DNA from: Periconia sp. R9002 | Lineage: Eukaryota > Ascomycota > Dothideomycetes > Pleosporales > Periconiaceae | Direction of reading: 5' to 3' | Assembly (NCBI GenBank): GCA_023627715.1 | Contig: JAMAHW010000010.1 | Coordinates: forward strand, 248,001-312,000 | Length of the DNA stretch: 64,000 nt | In this document: piece after piece, positions 34,647 to 45,746 of the stretch | How positions within the stretch are numbered: the first letter of the stretch is position 1 | Layout of the letters: each line of letters starts with the position of its first letter | Program-made: the position numbers and the translations under genes | Notes under the pieces: model-generated | The model's database searches: none | Told to the model about the DNA's origin: nothing | What the model saw: only the letters and a program-made list of their open reading frames with translations

Positions 34647-36306
34647 ATGTCTGCTTCTCCAACCATTGCTGCCTCCTCGGCCAAGCGGCCTTTGGAGGAA
34701 CCATCTTCCCCCACTGGCCCCAACGACCAGCCTGATGCCAAACGCCCCGCACTCGACAAGATGGTCAAAGACGACCAGAATGCTGAGGAAATTAACACGG
34801 CGCAACCCGTCAAGGGCGAGGGGATTTCGACCGATGATGTCAATGCTGCGACTGCCAAAGCTGAAGATTCCACTGAAGCCACTGCTACACAGAACGGTGT
34901 AAAGGACGAGACAGACACCTTGATGCAGAATGCGCCTCCCTCTGTCACCCCGCTGGAGACTCAGCCCATCTTGTCTACATCTAGTGTGAACGGCCGCTCG
35001 TCCGCTCAACAGCAGCAAGATGAGACTAACTGGCTGCACTTGCGTGCCTGCATTGGTACTAGCGAAGCTGCTACAATTATTGGCAAAGGCGGTGAGAATG
35101 TGACCCAGATCCGCCGTCTCTCGGGTGCGAAGTGCACTGTGAGCGACTACTCGCGTGGTGCTGTCGAGCGCATCCTGACGGTGAGCGGTCAAGTAGATGC
35201 TGTTTCCAAGGTACGTTGGTGTTCACCTCTGTCGATGAAAGGTGCTAACGTTGGAAGGCCTTTGGTCTCATTGTCCGTACTTTGAACCAGGAAGAGCTTG
35301 AAACCCCATCGACTTCTACCTCCAAGTCTTACCCAATGCGCTTGCTGATTCCACATATTCTCATTGGCTCCATCATTGGAAAGGGAGGTATTCGTATCCG
35401 AGAAATCCAGGAGGCTTCCAATGCCAAATTGAATGCCTCGGATACTATGCTCCCCAACTCCGGCGAGCGTTCGCTCGTGGTGCTTGGTGTTGCAGATGCA
35501 GTTCACATTGCCGTTTACTACGTCGCTCAGACATTAGTAGAGCAACTAACAGAGCGCTTCGGTGGCCCCGGTGCCTCTCAGTACGCTACGAGGAGTGGAA
35601 CAGCAGCCAATGTTGTTCCTGGTGGCATGTCTGTTCAGCCTTACGTCCCCCAACCAGCCGGTGGCCAGTATGCTTACCCTGACAACTATCGTCGTCATGC
35701 CAACCCAGCACAACGCACTCCAGTTCATGGTGGCCCTGCTCAACCTTACATGCCACAACAGCCTCAGCAAGCTTACGGCCAACCTGCCATGCCCTATGGA
35801 GCTGGATCTCCCGCTCGTGGTTATCACGCTGGCCCTGGCCCGCAGCAAGCCCCATATGGAGGGCATCACGCCGCCGCCGCCGCCGCTCCCCACGGTGCAG
35901 CGCCCGCCCAGCAAGGTGTGCAAATGGCTGGTCAAGTAGGTCACCAACTCAACCACAGCTTCTACACCACAGCTGCTTCATTCAACAACATTCTCTCTAG
36001 TGAACAGTCGCTAACGATCTCAAAGCCTCTTACTCAGCAGATCTTCATTCCTAACGACATGGTTGGCGCCATCATTGGTAAGGGTGGTGCTAAGATTAAC
36101 GAAATCCGTCAGTTGAGTGGTAGTGTTATTAAAATCAATGAGCCTACCGACAACAGTAACGAACGTCTTGTCACCATAACTGGCACGCAGGAATGTAATC
36201 AGATGGCTCTCTACATGCTGTACTCACGACTTGGTTAGTTGCCGGTCTACCTTGCTATATGGAGTTGACTAACTGGCTACAAGAATCGGAGAAACACCGA
36301 ATTTGA
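34647..36306 (+). CDS. Triple KH-domain RNA-binding protein
   Basis: Model join(34647..35210,35258..36233,36284..36306), 520 aa. Three KH domains each show the GxxG loop in IIGKGG: the first at about residues 130-195 (loop 146-149), the second at about 212-280, the third near 435-505. A disordered Ser/Pro/Glu-rich N-terminus and a Gln/Pro/Tyr/Ala-rich linker (about 295-420) flank them. The order 2+1 KH resembles yeast Pbp2/Hek2 and animal PCBP/hnRNP K proteins, which bind C-rich RNA and act in mRNA localisation, stability and telomere-related processes. The 23-nt last exon replaces an apparent stop right after the donor and adds SEKHRI, an ending I recall in Aspergillus relatives; acceptor GGCTACAAG follows a GACTAAC branch. 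Without this splice the protein would stop two codons later at Gly. Confidence 0.93.
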
Positions 36307-37080
36307 GTGTGTAAATTTCTACGCCCCGAAATACACACAAGGAACCAACGCAAGGAATGCTTGTTCAAGAGTACCGTAGGCTGGGTTCCACATACATTTA
36401 TGGTTTATTATGGAGCATGGCGCAGGTCAATCTTGGGTTTTTGCGCGACACTGTTCCACTCCACTCATAGGCCTTGAGCTACTCGAGAGTCGCGGGTAGC
36501 GGTCTCCGTCTCCGGAGCTCTGGGGAGGGGTGAGCGGTTTACTGATATTGGCATTTGGTATAGGGCTATGAAAAATTGGCACTTTGCGTGGGCAGACACA
36601 CACCTATCGAATCTTCTGCGGTAATCTGCGACAAAATTCATAAAACAATTTCATATGAAACTTTGACTACCCAGTGCTTCATTACGGATGAGATTTGTGT
36701 TTTGCCCAGATGCTGGCTCATTCGCCGGATCTGGGCATGTATGTGCTTGAGTAAAACAAAGACAGCTGCGAGCATCCGTTGCTTCAAATGTCGAATGCAA
36801 CACCACATGCGAGAGAAAGCGAATTTGGTATACTGCTCAAAATAGTTACCATAACATGCATTCCTGAAGATGATATTGGTTGGTGAAAGGAGCTGTACAT
36901 TGACGCTTGCGGTACCATTATTATCAAGACGTCATATGAAAGCAGTGTCCGCAGAACATGAGTGGCATCGTACTCCACAACAATACGTTTTTTCGTCCTT
37001 CATCGATCCAATCGACACCAACACGCGCGTGCAGAGCTTCACAGCGTTTGGTTCTCAGCGATTTTCTATCCAAGAAGAAG
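36307..37080. other. Intergenic, BTB gene promoter
   Basis: 774 bases. No separate gene seen. An in-frame ATG at 36958 could extend the BTB protein by 41 residues, so the right end may be coding. Confidence 0.55.
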
Positions 37081-38267
37081 ATGGTGCTGGACAGCGGACC
37101 AGAAAGCAGTACGGGAAGCAGTACACAGCGTAGCATTCCATCTACATTGCCACCCCCTTACACATCAACTGGTCGTGTGGGATCACTGAGGTACGTATGG
37201 ATGCTTTGTGATTGGTGAGGATGGGATGCAAGGGATGAGAAACAGCGAAGGCAGAGGTCGACAACTTACTGATATATAACAAAACTTCCAGAGCGCAAGC
37301 CGATTCTTTCACCACTACCGCTCAGATCCTCGTGGGCCCCAAATCTACGCCGTTTCAAATTCACACAGCGCTCCTGACGAACCAATCTCCATACTTTCGC
37401 GCATGTCTCACTGGCCCTTTCCTGGAATCGACACAGCAGTCGATCACTCTCGCCGATGTCAGCGTTGAACTATTCGAGCTCCTCGTGACCTGGCTCTACC
37501 AAGCTGTTCTCAACCCCGTGCCATTCAAAGATGGCAAACCGGCATACTACACGTTGCTCAACCTCTGGATCCTCGCAGATCGCCTGTGTTTTGAAGGTCT
37601 GCGCAACTACATCGTCGACCTCATGTCTGATCTGGCCGACTCCACCAACTCGGTCCTGACCCCGAGCGATACGCGGATTCTGTATGATCATATCCGGGAG
37701 GACGCTAAGATCAGAGAGTTGGTGTTGGATCTATTTGCCTTTAAGAAGACAGACAAGTTGCTGGATACGCATCAGGATAGATGGCACGCGGCATTCCTGA
37801 GGGATTTGGTCGTCAGGTTGAAAAAGCCGTGCGAGCAAGCCATGCAACGACACCAGTTGAGCATGTGGTGCCCGAGCCATTGGCACACCACACGAGCCTG
37901 CGACAACTGCCGCATCATTCTCCCACCTCGTTACGGTGCCGTTGGGTGCGACGTCTGTGCGTGCGCTTTCTGCGTGCCGTGCGTGGAGGAAGGTGTAGGC
38001 ATCGCGAGTTGGGAGGATGGAAGGCCCCAATCCATTCCATTGGGTGGCTCGAAGGAGCGAGCGTCTTTTGGGCTGTCGCTGCCTGCTTCGGAGGCGTCTG
38101 CGAGTGAGGAGCCGATGTACGCCGATGGTGACAAGATCGCTAGGCTGAGGAGAAGGTTTACAGGGAGGAAGATGGAGAGCTGCAAGCCTTGGAGGGGGAG
38201 TCGTTGCAGGGTCTATCACGAGCATCGAGAGACAGAGGCGTGTGGGGATGTTTTCATGGGAAGGTGA
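37081..38267 (+). CDS. BTB/POZ protein with Cys-rich C-terminal region
   Basis: Model join(37081..37190,37292..38267), 361 aa. The intron (GTACGT donor, CTTCCAG acceptor) gives Arg at the junction and leads into ILVGPKSTPFQIHTALLTNQSPYF, the conserved opening of the BTB fold; YLVT-type helices follow to about residue 130. BTB domains dimerise and often link substrates to Cullin-3 ubiquitin ligases. Fungi hold many such small BTB proteins of unknown role. Unusually, residues about 225-275 hold a cluster of Cys and His: WCPSHWHTTRACDNC and then GCDVCACAFCVPC, which could bind zinc like a small ribbon or RING-like finger. The ATG at 37081 has a good context (A at -3, G at +4); 36958 is an alternative start. 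Confidence 0.85.
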
Positions 38268-38742
38268 CTGCGTGATGAAAGGGGAAACGGGGATAACGAT
38301 ACTGGGAGGTCGACGAAGGAATTGCGAAAGCGTGTGGATTGGTGGGTTGAAAACGCATAAGCTGTTTCCTTAGCATACATCTATCGAATTCATATCCACT
38401 TCATATCAATGAATCACAAGGCCGGTCTCTTCACTTCGGAAACATCTGACATCGCACAAACCTCTTAGCTCTAAAAACAATCATGTATTCTTTTGGGTAC
38501 ATAAGATTTCCTTGGGAAAGGGCATGCTATTCCCGTTTATCGACAAAAATAGTACTGTCCCGCTCAAACGTAGAGGGCTTATGTTAGTCGATCGTCCCAT
38601 ATAACAAACCTGAAATACCCTGATTTCAGTATAAGAAAATGAATACTAGGACATGTCTAACGATTTTGGCGTATTGTGAAGTATAACTGATTTCCCAAGC
38701 CACTTCCACTTATTTGATCGCAAGTTACATACACCTGCCAAC
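38268..38742. other. Intergenic between converging genes
   Basis: 475 bases holding two 3' ends. Nothing recognised. Confidence 0.6.
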
Positions 38743-40716
38743 TCATGGGCGTTCCACATTCTTGTCTCCCTTCCTCGAAGTGCTGCCTTCTAGAAGCCCA
38801 AGAAGCTCCATCCTACGAGGCATCACAAACCCACCACCCTCTTCGTACCTCCTCAGCCACTCCTCCATTCCAGCCCTGCCCTTGTCGCGCCTGCCTTTCA
38901 CCAGCGTCACGATCTTCTCGAAAACATCATCCTCCCCCGCCTCCTCGTCGTCACTAGCTTTCTTCTTCTTTTCTGCTACCAACTTCATCAGCTCCTCAAC
39001 ATCTTCCTTCTTCATATCCACCATCATCGCCGCTCTCCTGAGGCTCCTAGCAAAAGAATGCTTCCGTGTGCTCATCCTGTCTCTGAGCGTGGTGACGTGG
39101 TGCGCTATCGCATCGGGAGTTTTCTCCGTAGCGAAGATGATGAGTTGGCTCAGGAAGGAGAGGTATGCAAGGAGTGATTGGGGAGATAGGGTCTGGATGG
39201 GAATCGGGAAACTTAGGCCGGAAACGTGCTGGTCGGTATCGAAATTGGACATGCCTTCGATGTTGCTGGTGGTGGATCCTTGGTGCGTGTTCTCGAAGAG
39301 TGAAACGGGAGCAAGGTCGGGGTCGCTCTCACTCTCTGCTGCGTGTTCTTCTTCTGCTATTGCGAACGAGATGCCAACTCTATGACCCCGTGCCTCTAAT
39401 CTTCGCACGCGCCGTATGATGTTCCCTATACCGACCTGCTCTACTTCTTCCCACCAGTCTTTTCGTCCTTGAGCGAGCACTTTTTCGGTCTCTTGGTCAT
39501 CTTCGTCCTCCCATTTCAATCGTTGCACCCATTCCTTGTACGCTTTTTCCCGTTCAGCTCGTCTCTGTTCTTTGTTTCTAGCGTGCTCTTCACCCTTTCT
39601 TGCTTTCTCCCTGTCCTTCCGCATCTTGGCCATGACACTTTTCATCAGCATCTCCTTCTCATGGCGCAGCTCTTCGATCGCGCTGTAAGTGAGAGAATGT
39701 GACAGCGGCCAGTACGTGCGCATCACATCCACGGCACTTAGACTTAATATCTCCCTCTCAAACATCACCCATACCGCAAGCACATTTGCAATCTTATCCT
39801 CATCCCACTCACTCGGTTCCAGTTCGTTTCCCACTGTTCCTCCCCACGTGGAAAGCCCTCCCCCGATGCTACTCCTCATCCCAAAAGCAGGAGAAATCGC
39901 ACGCAGGATGGGAGAGAACGTACCCCCCTGGTCAGAGACGGGCGAAAGTGCACGAGAGATGGGAGAGAAGAACGTGAGGCCCGATATCGACGGCCTTCCA
40001 CGCCCTTCAAGCCCTTCACGCGGCGCCGTGTATTCCACACGAGGCCAACATCGTTCGGCAATCACAATCCTGTAGGAGTTGTCGTCCTTATCCTTGGACC
40101 CATCTAAACTCCGCAAAACACGAAAGATGCTATGGACCTCTCGTTCGAAGCGCTCGAGGTGGTTTACGTTGACACCGAACCTCTGCAGCATGAACGGGAA
40201 ACACTGCGTTTGCGTCCCTAGTGCCTGGAGTTCGTCGTGCGATAGCAACGCATCGCCGCATTCCCAGGGACCGAGCAGCCCGCAGGAATTTGAAACGTCT
40301 TCTTCGCTGGTTGGAGGGCTTCGAAGGATCCATTTGCGTTGCTGAGAGAATTGGGTCCATCTCTGCTGCTCCTCAGCTCTCCAAGATTCCTTTCTTGTCT
40401 TCATGTCTTTCTCCATTGCATCTCGATCATCCTGGCTTCTTACTACTCGTATCTGCTCCTTCACCAAATTCTTCGGTCTTTTCGAAATCCATACTGCGAA
40501 TCGTACACCCTTGATGAGATTCTCCAGTGCTTTCTGTATTCTGAACAAATGGTCTGTATTAGGGGATTCCAATCGATCACTTGAGTTCTCGTCCGAAGTA
40601 TCTTCTGTATTGGCAGCGAGCAAGATAAAAGGTATTTGAAGGGAGAAAGTCAATGGACTTGCGGATTGGTGTTTTGGAGATACAATACCGGAGCGATGTG
40701 GACTTCTTGAGCTCAT
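38743..40716 (-). CDS. Uncharacterised charged coiled-coil protein, 657 aa
   Basis: A single uninterrupted exon starting at a true ATG (agctcATGagc in reverse orientation, MSSRSPHRSG). No signal peptide. Residues about 105-150 and 345-420 are rich in Lys, Glu, Arg and Gln and likely form long helices or coiled coils; a KGEEHARNKEQRRAEREK stretch is typical of single alpha-helices. Between them are two near-repeated segments, FFSPISRALSPVSDQ and FSPILRAISPAFG, at about 245-275. The C-terminal end is again highly charged (MKKEDVEELMKLV, then EKKKKASDDEE). I recognise no family. Lack of introns, long length and normal codon use support a real gene that evolves quickly. Confidence 0.8.
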   Translation of the reverse strand: MSSRSPHRSGIVSPKHQSASPLTFSLQIPFILLAANTEDTSDENSSDRLESPNTDHLFRIQKALENLIKGVRFAVWISKRPKNLVKEQIRVVRSQDDRDAMEKDMKTRKESWRAEEQQRWTQFSQQRKWILRSPPTSEEDVSNSCGLLGPWECGDALLSHDELQALGTQTQCFPFMLQRFGVNVNHLERFEREVHSIFRVLRSLDGSKDKDDNSYRIVIAERCWPRVEYTAPREGLEGRGRPSISGLTFFSPISRALSPVSDQGGTFSPILRAISPAFGMRSSIGGGLSTWGGTVGNELEPSEWDEDKIANVLAVWVMFEREILSLSAVDVMRTYWPLSHSLTYSAIEELRHEKEMLMKSVMAKMRKDREKARKGEEHARNKEQRRAEREKAYKEWVQRLKWEDEDDQETEKVLAQGRKDWWEEVEQVGIGNIIRRVRRLEARGHRVGISFAIAEEEHAAESESDPDLAPVSLFENTHQGSTTSNIEGMSNFDTDQHVSGLSFPIPIQTLSPQSLLAYLSFLSQLIIFATEKTPDAIAHHVTTLRDRMSTRKHSFARSLRRAAMMVDMKKEDVEELMKLVAEKKKKASDDEEAGEDDVFEKIVTLVKGRRDKGRAGMEEWLRRYEEGGGFVMPRRMELLGLLEGSTSRKGDKNVERP

Positions 40717-41153
40717 GGCTGGAGATGGAAGACTAGATTAGAAAATACGACGTATATCTTGCTGAGAATTGCATGACATGCTGTAGTGTTTTACATTATC
40801 TCGTTTGATTAATTCGTGTACACAGTTTGTGGCTGCATGTCCACGCCAAACAAACAAAGAGACCAAAGGATATCTAATTTCTAACCCCATGCGGTCAGCT
40901 TGACCTCATGACCAAGCTGCGTGCGGAATCTATAAAGGCACAGTCTCATAGGCAAAGTGTGTTTCAAAGCTATTATCCTTTGTAGAGAGGCTCATTCAAA
41001 CCTCGCCCAATATTTTTTTATTTTCGATTGTGAAGCTTCTATACTGAGTTGCTTCCACAGCGTCAAAGAAAAAGAGAATAATAGAAGAATGACAGTACCA
41101 AAACCAAGCTCCGTATGTCCTCTACGATAATCAGGGAACCAAGGACGATGAGT
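40717..41153. other. Intergenic
   Basis: 437 bases between the start of the charged coiled-coil gene and the end of the SEC14 gene, which are both on the minus strand. AT-rich; nothing recognised. Confidence 0.6.
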
Positions 41154-42428
41154 TTAGGTAGCTGTCTGTGTATTCGGAGCGGCAGCTGGGGCGGCAGCAG
41201 GGTCGGTTCCGGTTGCAGGTGCAGCGGCCGGTGCAACTCCTTCGGTAGGTGCAGGATGTGCCGTGTTATCAATCGCACTCTTGTCATCGGACTTCTTGGC
41301 CCACTTGGGTGGCTTAACCAAGGCTGGATCGTCCCATGGCCCAGCATCACTCAGCTCACACCCACCAGGGCATTCACACTTGCCGCCGAACTGCTTCGGG
41401 AGGTTTTCTGGCGGAATCTGAGCCAGCAATTCCTTTTCATATCCACTACCCAAGATGTGAATCTTTTCGACAGTAACCGGGTCCAAGAATTTCTTCACAA
41501 AACTCCACACGCCTGAGAAACCCCATGGCGCGTTGATAATGTACATCTTGCCTAGCCGTTCGGGGTAGTTGTTTTGCGAGATGCCACTAACAGTTTGCAA
41601 GTAGCCATAGACTTGCGTGGCCTTGGCAATGCCGACACCCTTGAGGTCCATGATTGTGCATGAGGTTTCGAGGAGGTAGCCCGACTGGCGAGAGCAGGCA
41701 GGGAGACGGGGATCGGCCATCTTTTCATATTCGCAAACAAGGTTCTGGACCATGCGTTCCTGTGTCGTGATCTTCTGAAGAGCGGCAAAATCGACCTTGC
41801 CAAGCTGTTCAATGTACAACGGGCGACCATCCTGAGGAAGCTAGGTCAGCGTCGTTGTCTGAGGCATAAAGCTGAAGGACGCGAGGCATACCTTGTCAAT
41901 CTTGTGGTAGTATTGAGGATAATATTTCATGATCTCGGGTCGTTCCTTGTAATCGAACGTGCGAACCAGCTCTTCAACGCCTACACCGGCATACTCTGCC
42001 CGCCATTTTTCGGTGTTGATGAACCTGTGTAGCCAGAACAGTCAGCTTTGATCCGCAGTGAGGGTAAGATAACTAGTCTAATCACTTTGGCGAGATAACC
42101 AATACCCAGCTGTTGTACGTATACTTACATCTGTTTCGCAAGCTCGACGTTGAACTTCCTGGCACGCAAGAACCGTAACTAAGCTCCTGTCAGCATTTCT
42201 CCAAGCAGCTACGCACGGTTCCTCACGCACCAAAGTCAAGGTATCCAGATTCTTTGTGTATCCCGCCTGCTCCAGCAAGCTCCTCAGCTGGAAAACCTGA
42301 GCATCCTGCTCGGGTGTGGTATACCCAGGGTGGCCATTTTGAGCCACAGGCGCCTTGGTGGGGAAATCGTAGTTGTCATATTTGGGGTCGAGCTTGAGCT
42401 CATGTCCTGCGTCGGCGGGCGCAGCCAT
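41154..42428 (-). CDS. SEC14: Sec14 phosphatidylinositol/phosphatidylcholine transfer protein
   Basis: Model complement(join(41154..41831,41892..42024,42129..42178,42231..42428)), 352 aa. Sec14 exchanges PI and PC and keeps Golgi phosphoinositides and secretion going. The CRAL-TRIO N-terminal part covers about residues 55-105, with [17 protein letters not shown] spanning exon 2 (50 nt). The lipid-binding domain (about 125-295) shows [40 protein letters not shown] and the gating-helix region [17 protein letters not shown] followed by [11 protein letters not shown]. The Ala/Pro-rich tail after 310 is lineage-specific. All four exons join in phase, with donors GTGCGT, GTAAGT and GTATGC. The N-terminal 30 residues are slightly longer than in yeast. 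Confidence 0.96.
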
Positions 42429-43406
42429 GTTGAACAGCAGTTCAATTCGTTATACTGGATAAATATACGAGGACGTAGGGTAATCGTCGGAAAGGGGTGT
42501 TGAGCGGAGTAGGTAGGTTGCGAAGGGCACGATGGGAACGATATTATCTGAGGGTGTTTTGGGGATAGCCGCGGGGCAGATTCCCCGTGCTAGACGGATC
42601 GAGCCAGCCAATGACCCGTGGCTATCTGGCCCACACACCGCTGACCGCTGACTTGTCTTTGGTCATCAGCAGCGAAGAAGGCATACATAGAGCATTATAT
42701 TCACATTTTGTACCGTTGTCCTGCATAATCGCACGTTTCGAGCATTCGCATAACTGATCATACCGATTCTTGTCACCCAGAGACTGTTTTGGTTCTGCCA
42801 AGCAGCAGCGGTGTTTGGCACATGTAGCTCTTGCCATCACACGAAAGTCACGGAAGGAGACGTGCTTGGAACATGGAAGCACAGGTCAACCCAGAGCTCA
42901 CAAGAGCAGGCGATCTGGCCTTTTAGTAACTACCTAACTCATACAAGACAAGAAACAAACAGAGAAAGAAAGAGAATTCCACATGACAGAAGTCCAGACA
43001 CAACGGATTCGGCCTCGCACCCCCGTCGAAATCCCACCAGGCAAGATAATTGTAGTGAGAGTTTGATGAAATGCCATCCAGAACAGAGCGCAAGATACAT
43101 CTCGTCTTCCCCAAAGCTGACCAAAGCTAGCAAGTAGGCCGCAAGGCGAACACAACATATGCATGTGAGATTTTCAAATGTACCCGGCTAACCCACCAGC
43201 CCTACCTCCGTCTCCCTAATGCCCCTCCAATACGATCCCGATGAAACTAGCTGACAAGATAGAAAGCAACCCAGACACCGACTAATGACGCCGAAACAAC
43301 GATGAGACTCCCACATAAACGCGCCTATTGACAAGTTTCCAAGTAGAGATGGAGAGAATACAGCTGGAAATGATCGCGAGCGGCGGCATTCGGATACCAG
43401 CGCCTT
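42429..43406. other. Intergenic, SEC14 promoter and CCR4 3' region
   Basis: 978 bases. No gene recognised; three overlapping minus-strand frames at 42923-43164 are frame shadows of one AT/GC-mixed stretch. Confidence 0.6.
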
Positions 43407-45746
43407 TCATGACCGTCGATCTCGGCCCCGTCCTTGAGGAAATTCCGGAGGCTGCTCTACTGCCTTCTTTTCTTTTCGGCCCTTCACAATGTACTGTGCG
43501 AATGAGGCAACATGGTCGCTGGGGAAGTGGTAATTGGGGAATCCAGGTACGCACTTGAGGTACTCCTTGTCAATGTCGCCGAGTAAACCTACTACCTGCA
43601 ACGTATTTGTCGAATACCAGATGTAGTCCAAAGTACCCACAAATCCAGGAGTGTAGTTTGTGAAGGCGAGCTCTCCAATGGCGGCATAACTCGATTTGAG
43701 CTGGAACGGGTGATGCATACCGTCTCTCGTGAAGTTGCCATACTTTCGACTGCCAAGGTCCGCATGAGTGTTCGACATGGTTCCATTGGTGATGAATTCG
43801 TAGGCACCGGAACCGGGTGTAGAGTTGAAATCTCCGCAAAGCAACAGTGGGATATCCTCGCCCCTGGCGTATTCCAAAGATGGACCTGGCTCTTGTGTCG
43901 TTTCTTGAGTGCCGTTTTCATCTTCATTGTCGCCGTTCGTAAATCGGTACATCACCTTGTCCTTGCATGCTTCACGTTTTGCCCATCGATCGGCGTTCTT
44001 CTTAATTGCGTCCAGGAGGATTGCGATCTGTACCATCTTCACGTCCACAAATGCAGGATTCCAGAAAACGTGAACATTGCCAACGATTAACCTTGACCCA
44101 GTGGCCCGATTTTCCAAAAATGCAATGACTCCAATATCATCGCGGGGCATAACACGGTTGAAGATATCGGCTTCGCCTTTCATATCCGCTCGGTTGATGG
44201 CAGTATTTGCAAAATCCACGAGAACCTTGTCGAGCAGAATGTATTTGCTGTGTTTGTAAAAGATTGCACACCCATCAACGAGCTTCGCTTCCCTTTCGGC
44301 CATGGTTCGTGCTCTCGATTTAGGCCAAAATACTCCCTTGTAATCGTCATGAGCCAGGGATTCGCGGAAGTAGTCGTTGAAACTTTCCTGGTCAATTTCT
44401 TGCAAACAAACGATGTCGGCATTTCGTGCACGGAGTTCGGCAAGAATCATTTCCCTCCTGTGTTCCCAAGCCAAAGCCCCGCTCGGGGTGTAGCCGTATT
44501 GGTTTTGAGTGCAATACTTGTCGCATAGGATATTGTAGCTCAGCGCGGTCACTGTCTCTTGAGTAGACAGATCAGTATCATCGAGCATGAGCCAGTCACG
44601 ATCTCGCGGAGGATTGGGCGCTGAACTATTAGCTGGGTACATGATCACATTTGTCTTCATAAACTTACGTTGGGCATTTTCGCGGAAGTGTTTGATGAGC
44701 TCAGCTGACCCGTGCTCCACAATGATAGACTTGATGTCTTCTTGTATCGGATTGCCTTCAATACCTAACATCTCCAACTGGAACAAAGATCCTATCTCGT
44801 CCGGCAAGAATGTTATATTGTTATCAAACAGCAGGAGCTGTTTTAGATTCACCAGCATCCCAATCTCAGGTGGAAGCGACCGCAGCTCGTTTAGGGAAAC
44901 ATCCAGATGTGTTAGGTTTCTTAATTTCCCCAGACCCTCGGGCAGAACGGAAAGCTTGTTACAGTTCAAGTACAGCTTGGTCAGGAACTGATACTGGAAG
45001 AGCGCAGGAGTAATGACCTTCAGGTTCTGTCCACCAAAATCTAGAATCGTCCATACGTGGTTCTCTTTGGCATCTTGTGGAGGTTGCGCAATGGGTCGAT
45101 TCCGCTCTTCTTTCTCCGTCTCTTTCTGTGCGCCATTCGATGTGCCCGCCACCACGCTCTTGTTGACGCTGGGATGGTTTCGCGCATGGGAATGCGATTG
45201 TATAGACTCCCTAGCCTTTTGCGCCAACGCCAATTGCTCAGCCCAATGTTCGTTTGGAGGTTTGGTGAGGCCACTGTGCACACTGCCAGGCGTCCCGTTC
45301 TGTAAATGACTGGCTGCAAAATGAGGCTGCACACTGGCGAGGCCACCGCTTGATACATTGTGTTGGTGATTGTATTGTCCACCGTGCGCAGCGCCGGCGT
45401 GTTCAGCCTGGTGTTGATGAGCATGTCCGTGAGCCTGGTGATTCTGGTTGTGCTGGAACGGTTTGCCTAGATTCATTTGCATGTATCGTTGGTGCCCCCC
45501 GCCATTCATCATTGCGTTGTGGCCATGCTGCCCATGGTTCTGCTGATTGAACATGCCGAATTGCTGGGGTGAGTGTGCCCTAGGAGATCGGGAAGGAGAT
45601 GGGGTGTTGGGGTTGAAGAGTATGCGGGTACTAGTAGTCGGCGAGCGCACGCGGTTGGGGAGATTTCGTGGAGGTATGTTTTGCTGTACGTGTTGCGAAT
45701 AGAAGGTCTGACCGTGTCCTTTCTGGTAGGCCAAGTAATCGGCCAT
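43407..45746 (-). CDS. CCR4: Ccr4 deadenylase, catalytic subunit of Ccr4-Not
   Basis: Model complement(join(43407..44620,44669..45746)), 763 aa. Ccr4 shortens mRNA poly(A) tails in the cytoplasm. A Gln/His/Asn-rich N-terminus leads to leucine-rich repeats at about residues 250-345 (LYLNCNKLSVLP, LDVSLNELRSLP, LLLFDNNITFLP), which bind Caf1. The exonuclease-endonuclease-phosphatase domain follows, with catalytic segments SYNILCDKY, CLQEIDQ, NVHVFWNP, LLCGDFNSTP and FPSDHVA all intact. The 48-nt intron at 44621-44668 (GTAAGT, GCTAAT branch, TTCAG) is stop-free and in phase; removing it restores AQPPNPPRDRDW, as in relatives. The start is uncertain: 45746 is the first in-frame ATG, but coding-like sequence runs further upstream to about 45885, after a possible acceptor at the ATGTTAG before it, so an upstream exon is likely. 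Confidence 0.93.
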   Translation of the reverse strand: MADYLAYQKGHGQTFYSQHVQQNIPPRNLPNRVRSPTTSTRILFNPNTPSPSRSPRAHSPQQFGMFNQQNHGQHGHNAMMNGGGHQRYMQMNLGKPFQHNQNHQAHGHAHQHQAEHAGAAHGGQYNHQHNVSSGGLASVQPHFAASHLQNGTPGSVHSGLTKPPNEHWAEQLALAQKARESIQSHSHARNHPSVNKSVVAGTSNGAQKETEKEERNRPIAQPPQDAKENHVWTILDFGGQNLKVITPALFQYQFLTKLYLNCNKLSVLPEGLGKLRNLTHLDVSLNELRSLPPEIGMLVNLKQLLLFDNNITFLPDEIGSLFQLEMLGIEGNPIQEDIKSIIVEHGSAELIKHFRENAQRKFMKTNVIMYPANSSAPNPPRDRDWLMLDDTDLSTQETVTALSYNILCDKYCTQNQYGYTPSGALAWEHRREMILAELRARNADIVCLQEIDQESFNDYFRESLAHDDYKGVFWPKSRARTMAEREAKLVDGCAIFYKHSKYILLDKVLVDFANTAINRADMKGEADIFNRVMPRDDIGVIAFLENRATGSRLIVGNVHVFWNPAFVDVKMVQIAILLDAIKKNADRWAKREACKDKVMYRFTNGDNEDENGTQETTQEPGPSLEYARGEDIPLLLCGDFNSTPGSGAYEFITNGTMSNTHADLGSRKYGNFTRDGMHHPFQLKSSYAAIGELAFTNYTPGFVGTLDYIWYSTNTLQVVGLLGDIDKEYLKCVPGFPNYHFPSDHVASFAQYIVKGRKEKKAVEQPPEFPQGRGRDRRS

